A stretch of DNA of 35,850 nucleotides from Candidatus Pelagibacterales bacterium (GTDB lineage: Bacteria; Pseudomonadota; Alphaproteobacteria; Rickettsiales; UBA1997): contig VHBV01000001.1 in the NCBI GenBank assembly GCA_016882165.1, positions 1-35,850 on the forward strand, given 5' to 3'. The position numbers and the translations under genes are program-made. The notes under the pieces were generated by a model. It was not told where the DNA came from. It ran no database searches and worked only from the letters and a program-made list of their open reading frames with translations. The first letter of the stretch is position 1; each line of letters starts with the position of its first letter. Positions 23,810 to 31,582 of the stretch are shown here, in pieces.

Positions 23810-24892
23810 TTATTTTGCTATTAATGAGTAAAAACTATCATTCTTTTTTTCTAAGAAGAGATTTAATTTTGAGAAAGCCTCAATAATTCCTTCTTTTTTG
23901 TTAATATAGTTAACTGAAATAGTTACGTAATCTTTTGAAATTGACTCAATATCTAATTGATTGACCAAGTTACTTCTTTCAATTTTATCTTTTATCATCA
24001 ACCAATTACCCAAGCCAGAAATTGGAATTTCAATCTTTACTATATTTTTCTCAGATTGAGATTCTTTAGTTTTGCTGTTAATCAAATACTCAATTACTTT
24101 TTCACAAACTTTATTTGCCAAGTCATCATAACTCAAACGATCCACATTAACAAAAGAAAGTTTAAACTTCTTTTTTTGCAACTTGGTAATATCTTGAATT
24201 AAAATTGTAACTTTATTATCAATTTTATCGTAAGAAAAAAACATCACAATTGCTTCAGAAGACTTATATTTAGACAACATCATCTCTAAATCATTAAAAC
24301 TAACATTTTCAATATTATCCTGATTTAAGATCGCAATATTAGAAATATCACCTTCTGGAATTATAAATTGTGATATTCGACGTTTCTTCACAAAAGAATT
24401 AATTACTTCCATCCACTCATTTTCTTGGCCCCATAAAGTAAATTTTGATAAGTTATTTTCAAATCCGTTAGAAGACCAAACTTTGACTGGAATCAACAAG
24501 TAATTCTCGCTCAACTCAAATTCAGCTTTTTTTACATTCTGATTTTGCAAAACTTTTTCAACAATGCTTTTTGAAAATAATATATTAAAATTTGCCACAT
24601 ATTCATTGGGCGAAATTTTTTCATCGCTAATCTGCTCAGAAAGAACTGTATCAAAAATATCTTCATCAGTAACTTTATAAATTAAAGCCGCATCCAAAGA
24701 AAGTTTAGCAAGCAACTCACTAAACGCTGTTCTTCTAGCATTTTTTGTCGCTAAAGTTTTTGCTTCTCCAGAAGAAGTTGCACTTGCTCTGCCCTCAATA
24801 TTTTCAATCAAGTAAATATTATTAACTTGAGCAAAACCGTTTTGAGAAATTATTGAAAATATAAAAATCGAAATAAAAAATAGCTTTTTCAT
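23810..24892 (-). CDS. DUF2066-like exported protein
   Basis: A 360-residue protein with a signal peptide (MKKLFFISIFIFSIISQNGFA, cleavage likely after A21). The start of the mature part, GRASATSSGEAKTLATKNAR (34-53), and the overall length resemble DUF2066 proteins, whose function is not known. I see no membrane segment after the signal peptide and no enzyme motif. Context supports the call: it is followed by perM and diverges from purM, as in other Proteobacteria. The assignment rests on weak sequence likeness plus context. Confidence 0.65.
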   Translation of the reverse strand: MKKLFFISIFIFSIISQNGFAQVNNIYLIENIEGRASATSSGEAKTLATKNARRTAFSELLAKLSLDAALIYKVTDEDIFDTVLSEQISDEKISPNEYVANFNILFSKSIVEKVLQNQNVKKAEFELSENYLLIPVKVWSSNGFENNLSKFTLWGQENEWMEVINSFVKKRRISQFIIPEGDISNIAILNQDNIENVSFNDLEMMLSKYKSSEAIVMFFSYDKIDNKVTILIQDITKLQKKKFKLSFVNVDRLSYDDLANKVCEKVIEYLINSKTKESQSEKNIVKIEIPISGLGNWLMIKDKIERSNLVNQLDIESISKDYVTISVNYINKKEGIIEAFSKLNLFLEKKNDSFYSLIAK

Positions 24893-25000
24893 CTGTAACC
24901 AGTAATTTTTAGCATTGTATTTTGTGGCGAATTATCTTAATTTTAACTACATTTGCCAAGCTTAAAATGCAGCAAAAAAAAATCCATTAAATTATCTATC

Positions 25001-25999
25001 ATGTCTTTAAATTATAAGCAAGCCGGTGTTGATATTGATGCTGGAAACGAATTAGTTAACCGTATAAAACCTTTTGCTAAAGCAACAAAAAGAATTGGGG
25101 CTGACTCTGATTTAGGTGGCTTTGGAGCTCTTTTTGATCTTAAAAAATGCAACTATAAAGATCCAATCTTAGTTTCCTCAACCGATGGAGTTGGAACTAA
25201 ATTAAAAGTTGCAATTGAACTTGGAAAACATGACACCATTGGAATTGACTTGGTTGCAATGTCAGTAAATGACCTTCTTGCTCAAGGTGCTGAGCCTCTT
25301 TTTTTCCTTGATTATTTTGCTTGCTCAAAACTTGAAGTTAACGTTGCAGCAGATGTAATAAAAGGAATTTCTGAAGGTTGCAAACAAGCAAATTGTGCTT
25401 TAATTGGCGGTGAAACTGCAGAAATGCCAGGAATGTATACATCTGGAGATTATGATTTGGCAGGTTTTGCAGTTGGTGCAGTTGAAAGAGATGCAATATT
25501 ACCAAAAGAAACTAAATCTGGAGATATTCTAATTGGTTTAAAATCAAGTGGAGTACACTCAAATGGTTACTCTTTAGCACGCTATATTTTGAAACAAAAT
25601 AACATAAAATTCGAAGATAAAATTGCTGAATTTGGCAATAAAACAATTGGAGAAGTTCTTTTAACTCCAACTAAAGTTTATGTTCGCAGCTGTTTAGAAG
25701 CCATTAAAACTGGCAAAGTAAAAGCATTGGCTCACATCACTGGTGGTGGTTTAGTTGAAAATTTACCACGAGTTTTAAAAGAAGGACTAACGCCAAAAAT
25801 TGACTATAATTCTTGGGAAAGACCACAAATTTTTCCTTACTTGCAAAAATTAGGAAATGTGACTGACAGCGAAATGCACCGCACCTTCAACTGCGGAATT
25901 GGCATGGTTTTGGTCGTTGATAAAAGCAATGTTGAAGAAATTAAACAAATCTTAACTAATGCTGGTGAAGAAGTTTTTGTTATCGGAAATTTAGAATAA
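25001..25999 (+). CDS. purM: Phosphoribosylformylglycinamidine cyclo-ligase (AIR synthetase)
   Basis: Closes the imidazole ring in purine synthesis, forming aminoimidazole ribonucleotide with ATP. From ATG 25001 (MSLNYKQAGVDIDAGNEL) the protein has 332 residues, normal for PurM; the frame is open back to 24953, but those 16 residues do not look like the family. Signatures are STDGVGTKLK, GIDLVAMSVNDLLAQGAEPL, GGETAEMPGMY and GLKSSGVHSNGYSL. purN, the usual neighbour, is absent; an IleS fragment follows after six bases instead. Confidence 0.96.
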   Translation: MSLNYKQAGVDIDAGNELVNRIKPFAKATKRIGADSDLGGFGALFDLKKCNYKDPILVSSTDGVGTKLKVAIELGKHDTIGIDLVAMSVNDLLAQGAEPLFFLDYFACSKLEVNVAADVIKGISEGCKQANCALIGGETAEMPGMYTSGDYDLAGFAVGAVERDAILPKETKSGDILIGLKSSGVHSNGYSLARYILKQNNIKFEDKIAEFGNKTIGEVLLTPTKVYVRSCLEAIKTGKVKALAHITGGGLVENLPRVLKEGLTPKIDYNSWERPQIFPYLQKLGNVTDSEMHRTFNCGIGMVLVVDKSNVEEIKQILTNAGEEVFVIGNLE

Positions 26000-26005
26000 T
26001 TAAAT

Positions 26006-26824
26006 ATGATAAATCGTAAAATTTCAGTTCATTTACAAGATTTTCCTGATGTTTCTTTTATAGAAGAAGAGAAAAAGCTAGTGTCGGAAATGGATTTAGT
26101 AAGAGAAGTCTGTAGTACCGCACTTTCAATTCGCGACAATAAAAACTTACGAGTTCGTCTTCCTCTAAAATCACTAAAAGTTATCGGCAAAAATTCTTCT
26201 AAAATTAACGACTTTAAAGAAATTATTGCTGAAGAAGTTAATGTGAAGAATATCGAAATTGCAGAAGAAATTGAAGATTTAGCTGAACTAAAATTACAAA
26301 TTAATTTCAAGAAAATTGGCGTAAAATACGGTTCAAAAGTTAAAGAAATTACTAATGCTGTAAAAATTGGTGATTGGAAAAAAATCAATGATAAAGAAAT
26401 TTCAATTGCTGGTGTCTCATTGATTGATGATGAATTTGAAATTAAACTCACTCCTAAAAATCAAGATGACAAAAAGTTTGTGATTGCATCTCTTCCAAGT
26501 AACGATTGTCTTATTCAAATTGACATTGAAGTAACGAAAGATTTGGAAGAAGAAGGAATAGCAAGAGATATTGTGCGTGCAATTCAACAAAGCAGAAAAG
26601 AGTCTAATTTGAATCTTTCTGACAATATTGCTCTAAAAATTGTATCAACCAATTCAGAAATAACAAAAGTTGCTCTGAAATTTTCTGAATATATCAAAGA
26701 GCAAACTTTATCAACTTCTATAGAAACTTATGATAACAAAGAATTAGCACAAAAATCGGCTAAATTTTTCTTTGAGAACAAAATTGATGATGGCGATTTA
26801 TCAATTGGAATTTCGGTTATTTAA
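26006..26824 (+). CDS. Free-standing C-terminal domain of isoleucyl-tRNA synthetase
   Basis: The 272 residues match the end of a long-type IleS: the opening SVHLQDFPD (7-15) is the stretch after the anticodon-binding helices, then MDLVREVCSTALSIRDNKNLRVRLPLKSL (29-57), and EGIARDIVRAIQQSRKESNLNLSDNI near the end (about residues 182-207), as in the DUF5915-type tail. No HIGH or KMSKS motif is present, so it cannot charge tRNA alone. It has its own ATG and is intact over its whole length. It may be a remnant from recombination, or a split subunit working with an IleS encoded elsewhere. It lies six bases after purM and would be co-transcribed. Confidence 0.82.
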   Translation: MINRKISVHLQDFPDVSFIEEEKKLVSEMDLVREVCSTALSIRDNKNLRVRLPLKSLKVIGKNSSKINDFKEIIAEEVNVKNIEIAEEIEDLAELKLQINFKKIGVKYGSKVKEITNAVKIGDWKKINDKEISIAGVSLIDDEFEIKLTPKNQDDKKFVIASLPSNDCLIQIDIEVTKDLEEEGIARDIVRAIQQSRKESNLNLSDNIALKIVSTNSEITKVALKFSEYIKEQTLSTSIETYDNKELAQKSAKFFFENKIDDGDLSIGISVI

Positions 26825-26934
26825 TGCTTTTATCAACTTTATGATACAAGCATTTGCTACAAACACTATTTTTAGGATCACTAAAATCTGTGTTCACATT
26901 AATGTAAGAAAAATTTTATAACTATTTTAAGTGT

Positions 26935-27492
26935 ATGAAAAAAATCTTCTCAGTTTCATTGTTTGTTTTAGCAATCTACTCAACAAATGCTTTCAGCTCT
27001 AGTGTTTTCAGCGCCAGCAGTGAAGAGATAAAAATGGGAACCAAAATTACCAATAAATATGTTTTTAATGGTTTTGGCTGCTCAGGAAAAAATATTTCTC
27101 CAGAAATTAGTTGGAAAAATGCTCCCGAGGGAACAAAAAGTTTTGCTATCACAGTTTATGATCCAGATGCTCCAACAGGAAGTGGTTGGTGGCATTATTT
27201 AGCTGTTAATATTCCAGTTAACTACAACTCTTTACCTTCAAATTTTGGTAAAAAAAATAGCTTCAAAACTACTGATAATATTTTACAAATCAGAAATGAT
27301 TTTGGAATTCGTAACTTTGGCGGACCTTGCCCACCTCAAGGTGACAAACCTCATAGATATATTTGGACAATTCACGCTTTATCTGTTGAGAAGCTAGAAA
27401 TTTCAGAAGATGCAACTGCTGCTCTTGCTGGATTTATGATAAATGCAAATTCAATTGCAAAAGCAAATCTTGAAGCTTTTTATTCAAGATAA
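26935..27492 (+). CDS. Exported PEBP-family protein (YbhB/YbcL type)
   Basis: Phosphatidylethanolamine-binding-protein fold, a small periplasmic or secreted protein of unsettled role. The 185 residues start with a signal peptide (about 1-22). The family's ligand-pocket motifs are clear: DPDAPTGSGWWHYLAVN (76-92), with the conserved His at 87, and FGGPCPPQGDKPHRY (about 128-142). Length is normal for bacterial forms. It stands alone; a weak promoter pair TTCACA/TATAAC may lie at about 26893-26922. It converges on the large frameshifted gene with one base between stops. Confidence 0.93.
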   Translation: MKKIFSVSLFVLAIYSTNAFSSSVFSASSEEIKMGTKITNKYVFNGFGCSGKNISPEISWKNAPEGTKSFAITVYDPDAPTGSGWWHYLAVNIPVNYNSLPSNFGKKNSFKTTDNILQIRNDFGIRNFGGPCPPQGDKPHRYIWTIHALSVEKLEISEDATAALAGFMINANSIAKANLEAFYSR

Positions 27493-27493
27493 A

Positions 27494-27958
27494 TTATCTG
27501 GAAATAGATTCTACTTCTTGTTTTGATTTCTGCTGATAAGACCTAATTTTAATAACATTGAATGGCTCAAGTTTTGGGTTAGGAGTTGTCTCATAGCTTA
27601 TTCTTTGCCTTGGCAAAGCATCAATAGTTCCATCAAAATTCACATTAACTTTTGTTGGGTTATAACTCAAATTCGCTTCTTCCAAACTTTCAATTATGTA
27701 AGGAAAAACTACTTCAGGCAATTTATCCATGCCGTTAAATACTTGTTTTACCGATTCATCATAATTTGGCACATGAGTATTATTACCAATTAATCTTAAT
27801 TCTAGTACTGCCAAATCAGGGTTAATTCTTGCCAACCTAATCATTCCAGACTTTCCAGTATTATCACGATGTACTGGAAAAGCTGAAGCATCTTGAGTGT
27901 GAATTTCCGAATCATATTGTTTGTAGTAAGAAGTTTCTTTCAGATAACCATCAAAACC
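27494..27958 (-). CDS. Minus-one-frame extension of the large unrecognised protein
   Basis: A 154-codon frame that continues the 27940-29700 protein without any break if ribosomes slip back one base at A AAA AAG (27964-27958). It starts GFDGYLKETSYYKQYDSEI and runs through GMIRLARINPDLAVLELRLI to a Lys/Gln/Ser-rich end. An internal ATG at 27844 could start a separate 116-residue product, but nothing like a ribosome-binding site is evident, and coding continues upstream of it. LELRLIGNNTHVP recalls the last strand of glutamine-synthetase/GCS-like folds, which would complete the domain that begins in the first frame. If not slippage, this is the severed tail of a frameshifted gene. Confidence 0.7.
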   Translation of the reverse strand, partial: GFDGYLKETSYYKQYDSEIHTQDASAFPVHRDNTGKSGMIRLARINPDLAVLELRLIGNNTHVPNYDESVKQVFNGMDKLPEVVFPYIIESLEEANLSYNPTKVNVNFDGTIDALPRQRISYETTPNPKLEPFNVIKIRSYQQKSKQEVESISR

Positions 27959-29700
27959 TTTTTTCTATCAACTCCAACTGAAACAAATTCTTGTCCACCT
28001 CTTGCAATCCACGGATTTTCCTCAATTGCTTTGGTCAAACCATTTTGAATGGCTTTTATAACTTCAACAGAATCAGCATTTATAAAAACTGTTTTTTTAC
28101 CTTCTATTTCATCAGATTGAATTCTTAAAACACTTTCACCTTGTCTTTGAACACCAAGATTTATTTGCACATCACGATCTTTCATTCTTAGTTGATGTTC
28201 AGAAGAAACTTCTCTCATATAACTTATTGAATCATTCTTTGCAGACAAATCATCAATTGAAAATGGACCTATTGCAACTTCATGGGCTCTTATCATATCC
28301 AAAGTTTGTGAGTAAAATGATGCATTATTTGCTAAACGGGGCAGTATGTTACTTAGGTTTTGTTCTAAAGTTTTATCCCATTCAAACACACCATCAAGAG
28401 CTAATTTATTGAGTTGCGCTTTATCATGCCTTAAAAATAACAAATCAAAAAAATACATCTCTTCTCTACTAAGAAGAGGAACATTTGATATCGCTTTATC
28501 AATCATTTCAGAATTACTTGCATTTTTCTGACTTAACAAAAATTCTCCTATTTTCCCTCTAATTTCGTCTTTACCATAATCATTAGCAATGTTTCCTTCT
28601 TTTTCTTGTCTTATTTCATCTTCTGAAAAAAGTAATAATACATTTGGAGTATTAGCAAGCTCTTGACTAGGAAAACCATAATTATCACGCATTTTCTTTC
28701 TTGAACTTAGATCTGCTGAACCTTTTACTAATTTCTCAAATTCTGTTTTCTGACGTTCTTCTTCTGCTTTTGGTCCACCAAAAGGAAGCAATAAAAACTC
28801 CATTTCATAACCAACTGTAGTTTCTAAGCCTTGCGAAACTAAATTATCTTTATACTGCTTTTGCCAAGAATCTGTATCTTTGTATTTTTTTACCTCACTT
28901 TCCAAAAGATCAGTATCAACTTTAACACTTTTTAAACTAGATAATCCTGTAAAAAACTGTCTTGCTTTGGTTATTAAGTCTGATGAAGAAGATGAAGTAA
29001 CGTAAGATTCTATTTCTCTTATCTGCCTTGCAGCATCAACTCCAGCACGATAAAGAGTTCCTTGGTTTATTGCAGTATGTTCTTCAATTCCATCAACTCC
29101 ATGATTTTTCTTAATTACATCAAAATTGTCAGCTAAAGCCACTTCATTGTTAAGTCTAACTAAAGAGGAAAAAAATTGTTTTTCATCTTCAATTACAGAT
29201 AATTCTTGAGATCTTTGTTCCAAAGATTTTCCTTGGCTTTCCAGAATTGTACGAACAAATTTACCGTAGTTCCAAGAGATACGACTGTGAGCATGCTGAT
29301 ATTTATGATCTGACTCTTCAATTAATTTTCTTCGAAATTCTTTTACTGCTTCTGATACACCAAACAAATCTTCTACTTGGCATCTTTTCTCTTCTAACGT
29401 TATTTGCTGTTTTGAATCAATTTCATTTATCTGATTCAAAGTTCTCATCACCTCAGCAGAAAAATCTGATGATTTAAGGCTAGTAATATCTTTGCCAAAT
29501 ATTTGTTGATAATTAAAAGCAAAAGATTGCAGTTCTTGTTTTAATGCTTCGCTAGAAGTTAGTTCAGATATCAAGCTTGCACTTTCAATAAAAGGAATGA
29601 TTAAGTTTATAGATTTTCTCTTCACTTCTGCTTCCAGAGAGTTCCATCCAGCTATTATGTCTTTTAGCTGATCCTGACGATTTTTTAAAACAGAGACCAT
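27940..29700 (-). CDS. Large unrecognised protein, first-frame product (586 residues)
   Basis: Not recognised as a family. The start is firm: AAGGAGG lies four to five bases before the ATG, the strongest ribosome-binding site in the window. The protein is cytosolic by appearance, with helical and partly coiled-coil-like stretches in residues 1-280, then a segment ETTVGYEMEFLLLPFGGP (about 293-310) recalling the ExE strand of glutamate-cysteine ligase or amidoligase folds, and REVSSEHQLRMKDRDVQINL (about 497-516). That likeness is motif-level only. The frame stops five codons after A AAA AAG; in the -1 frame it continues for 154 codons, for a total of about 735 residues. It is followed upstream by lysC on the same strand, 79 bp away. 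Confidence 0.75.
   Translation of the reverse strand: MVSVLKNRQDQLKDIIAGWNSLEAEVKRKSINLIIPFIESASLISELTSSEALKQELQSFAFNYQQIFGKDITSLKSSDFSAEVMRTLNQINEIDSKQQITLEEKRCQVEDLFGVSEAVKEFRRKLIEESDHKYQHAHSRISWNYGKFVRTILESQGKSLEQRSQELSVIEDEKQFFSSLVRLNNEVALADNFDVIKKNHGVDGIEEHTAINQGTLYRAGVDAARQIREIESYVTSSSSSDLITKARQFFTGLSSLKSVKVDTDLLESEVKKYKDTDSWQKQYKDNLVSQGLETTVGYEMEFLLLPFGGPKAEEERQKTEFEKLVKGSADLSSRKKMRDNYGFPSQELANTPNVLLLFSEDEIRQEKEGNIANDYGKDEIRGKIGEFLLSQKNASNSEMIDKAISNVPLLSREEMYFFDLLFLRHDKAQLNKLALDGVFEWDKTLEQNLSNILPRLANNASFYSQTLDMIRAHEVAIGPFSIDDLSAKNDSISYMREVSSEHQLRMKDRDVQINLGVQRQGESVLRIQSDEIEGKKTVFINADSVEVIKAIQNGLTKAIEENPWIARGGQEFVSVGVDRKKVLMVI
27958..27975 (-). promoter_or_regulatory. Candidate -1 frameshift site (A AAA AAG with upstream GGAG)
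   Basis: On the minus strand, zero-frame codons are AGA AAA AAG, so the heptamer A AAA AAG (27964-27958) has exactly the phase needed for tandem -1 slippage. GGAG (27975-27972) lies seven bases before it and could act as an internal Shine-Dalgarno stimulator, as in dnaX. The zero-frame TGA comes five codons later. I see no strong hairpin downstream, which weakens the case. Confidence 0.5.
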
Positions 29701-29779
29701 TAATCCTCCTTAAGTTCATTATCTTAAAAATTAAGTTCTAATGGTCTTAGTTTCTAATTTTAATTAATTCAACTAATAA

Positions 29780-31018
29780 TTACTTAGCGTCAAGTCCGTA
29801 AGCAGTATGTAAAACTCTAACTGCTAATTCACCATATTCTTTTGCAATTAAAACTGAAATTTTAATTTCCGATGTTGAAATTAGAAGGATGTTAATTCCT
29901 TTTTCAGCAAGTGTTTTGAACATTGTATGCGCAACACCAGAGTGACTAATCATACCAACACCAATTACAGAAATTTTAGCAATATTTTCATCAATTAGAA
30001 CCGAATGATATTGAGCTTGTTCTTTTACAGAATCAATTGCAAGCTTAGCTCTTTCAAGCTCTTCTTTAGAAGTAGTAAATGTTACATCTGTAAAACCATC
30101 GGCTGAGATATTTTGCACAATCATGTCTACATTAACTTCTGCTTGTGCCAATGCGCCAAAAATAGATGAGGAAAGACCTGGACGATCTGGTACTTTTGTG
30201 ATTGTAATTCTTACGTCATTTTTACTGTAACTTATTCCTGTAATTAAACGTCTTTCCATAATTTCCTCGTCATTATTTACTAAAGTTGTTCCCGAATTTG
30301 GGGTTGTGTCAGTGAAAGTTGATAAAACGCGAACTCGAACATTGTGAGCCATTGCCATAGCAACTGAGCGAGTTTGCAAAACTTTTGATCCGCTGTAAGC
30401 CATTTCTAACATTTCTTCATAACTTACTTTTTGAAGCTTACGTGCTTTCTCAGTAATTCTTGGATCAGTTGTATAAACTCCATCAACATCTGTGTAAATA
30501 TCACAAATATCGGCTTTAATTGCCGCAGCAATTGCAACCGCAGAAGTATCAGAACCACCCCTACCAAGAGTTGTTACTCGATTTGATGAATCATTAATTC
30601 CTTGAAAACCAGCCACAACAATCACATCGTAATCCTCTAAAGATTTAAGCAAAATTGATCCATCAATTTCTTCAATTCTTGCTTTACTATGAACATTATC
30701 GGTTTTTACAGGAATTTGCCAGCCCAAGAAAGATCTTGCTTTATATCCCTGAGATTGAAGTTCTAAAGCCACTAACCCGCAAGTTATTTGTTCTCCTGTT
30801 GCAGTAACAGAATCATATTCACACAAAGCTTCTGGAGTTGTAAGACTTGAAACCTGACTACAATAATCGACCAGTTGATTTGTAACTCCTGACATAGCAG
30901 AAACAACAACTACAACCTTGTTTCCAAGGTCTAACTCTTGTTTGATTTTTTTAGAAACATTTTTAACTCTGGCAATATCACCAACAGAAGTGCCGCCAAA
31001 TTTCTGAACAACAAGCAT
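29780..31018 (-). CDS. lysC: Aspartokinase
   Basis: Phosphorylates L-aspartate, the first step toward lysine, diaminopimelate, threonine and methionine. The 412 residues show KFGGTSVG (6-13), VVVVSAMSGVTNQL (about 35-48), GRGGSDTSAVAIAAA (about 152-166) and TDVDGVYTTDPR, and then two C-terminal ACT domains (about 265-410) for feedback control. This is the monofunctional ACT-bearing form, with no homoserine dehydrogenase fusion. In a reduced genome its main role would be to feed diaminopimelate for the cell wall. Other pathway genes are not in the window. Confidence 0.96.
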   Translation of the reverse strand: MLVVQKFGGTSVGDIARVKNVSKKIKQELDLGNKVVVVVSAMSGVTNQLVDYCSQVSSLTTPEALCEYDSVTATGEQITCGLVALELQSQGYKARSFLGWQIPVKTDNVHSKARIEEIDGSILLKSLEDYDVIVVAGFQGINDSSNRVTTLGRGGSDTSAVAIAAAIKADICDIYTDVDGVYTTDPRITEKARKLQKVSYEEMLEMAYSGSKVLQTRSVAMAMAHNVRVRVLSTFTDTTPNSGTTLVNNDEEIMERRLITGISYSKNDVRITITKVPDRPGLSSSIFGALAQAEVNVDMIVQNISADGFTDVTFTTSKEELERAKLAIDSVKEQAQYHSVLIDENIAKISVIGVGMISHSGVAHTMFKTLAEKGINILLISTSEIKISVLIAKEYGELAVRVLHTAYGLDAK

Positions 31019-31582
31019 AATTTTTTTCTGATTTATTGTATTTGATGAAATTTCAAGAGTAATATTTTCTAGTGTTTGAGAATATTTGCAAGAAGCTTTT
31101 TTTCTTATTCAATGCTGTCTTAATTCAAAAATTCAGTTATTTTGGCATTTACTAAAACAGAATTATATTAACACTAAGTCATCATCACAAACAGTTTGAA
31201 ATAGTGCATGGCAATCTTTTTTAACATCCGCAGATTTTTGCCTTACTATTTATTATCGCTATAAACCCAAAAATTCCTTACAAAAAAACCCGCCGCAATT
31301 TTTTGCGACGGGCCTGCTTTGTTAAATACTCAAAATTTGAATATTTATTAGAAGTTATCACTTGGATAAACTCCTCATCTTTCAAGACGAAAAAGCAATT
31401 ACGCTATCTTAGCTTAGAAAGTTACATAACTAAAGATAACGTAACAAATATAACCAACGGAATAAAGGCTATCATATAAGTTACGATAAGTTTTAGTTAA
31501 TAGATAAGGAATTTACCACAGATCTAACTTCTTTATAAAATTAGATAAGCGACAAACCACTAGGCAATGCGAAGAAAAAATT
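31019..31582. other. Long intergenic region with one strong terminator (564 bp)
   Basis: No convincing gene. The lysC-proximal part (31019-31280) is very AT-rich and must hold the lysC promoter. A strong minus-strand terminator sits at 31282-31312, about 270 bases after the pstS-like stop. The stretch between (31313-31582) is therefore either a long 3' untranslated region or a small RNA gene; on the minus strand it also holds a 17-codon hydrophobic frame (ATG at 31475, stop at 31422) with no clear ribosome-binding site. Confidence 0.5.
31282..31312 (-). terminator. Rho-independent terminator, minus strand
   Basis: On the minus strand CCCGTCGCAA and TTGCGGCGGG form a 10-bp stem (one G-U pair) around a four-A loop, followed by seven T (31288-31282). 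This is the strongest terminator signal in the window. It ends either the pstS-like transcript or a separate small RNA from 31313-31582, before lysC is reached. Confidence 0.85.

Noticed and set aside
26029..26451. 140-residue minus-strand ORF opposite the IleS C-terminal domain
   Set aside because: Ser/Ile/Phe-rich translation typical of the antisense of an AT-rich gene; the plus-strand frame has clear homology.
27494..27844. Independent 116-residue gene
   Set aside because: Coding runs without break in the same frame up to the slippery heptamer at 27958, and the ATG at 27844 has no ribosome-binding site, so it is better read as the tail of the larger protein.
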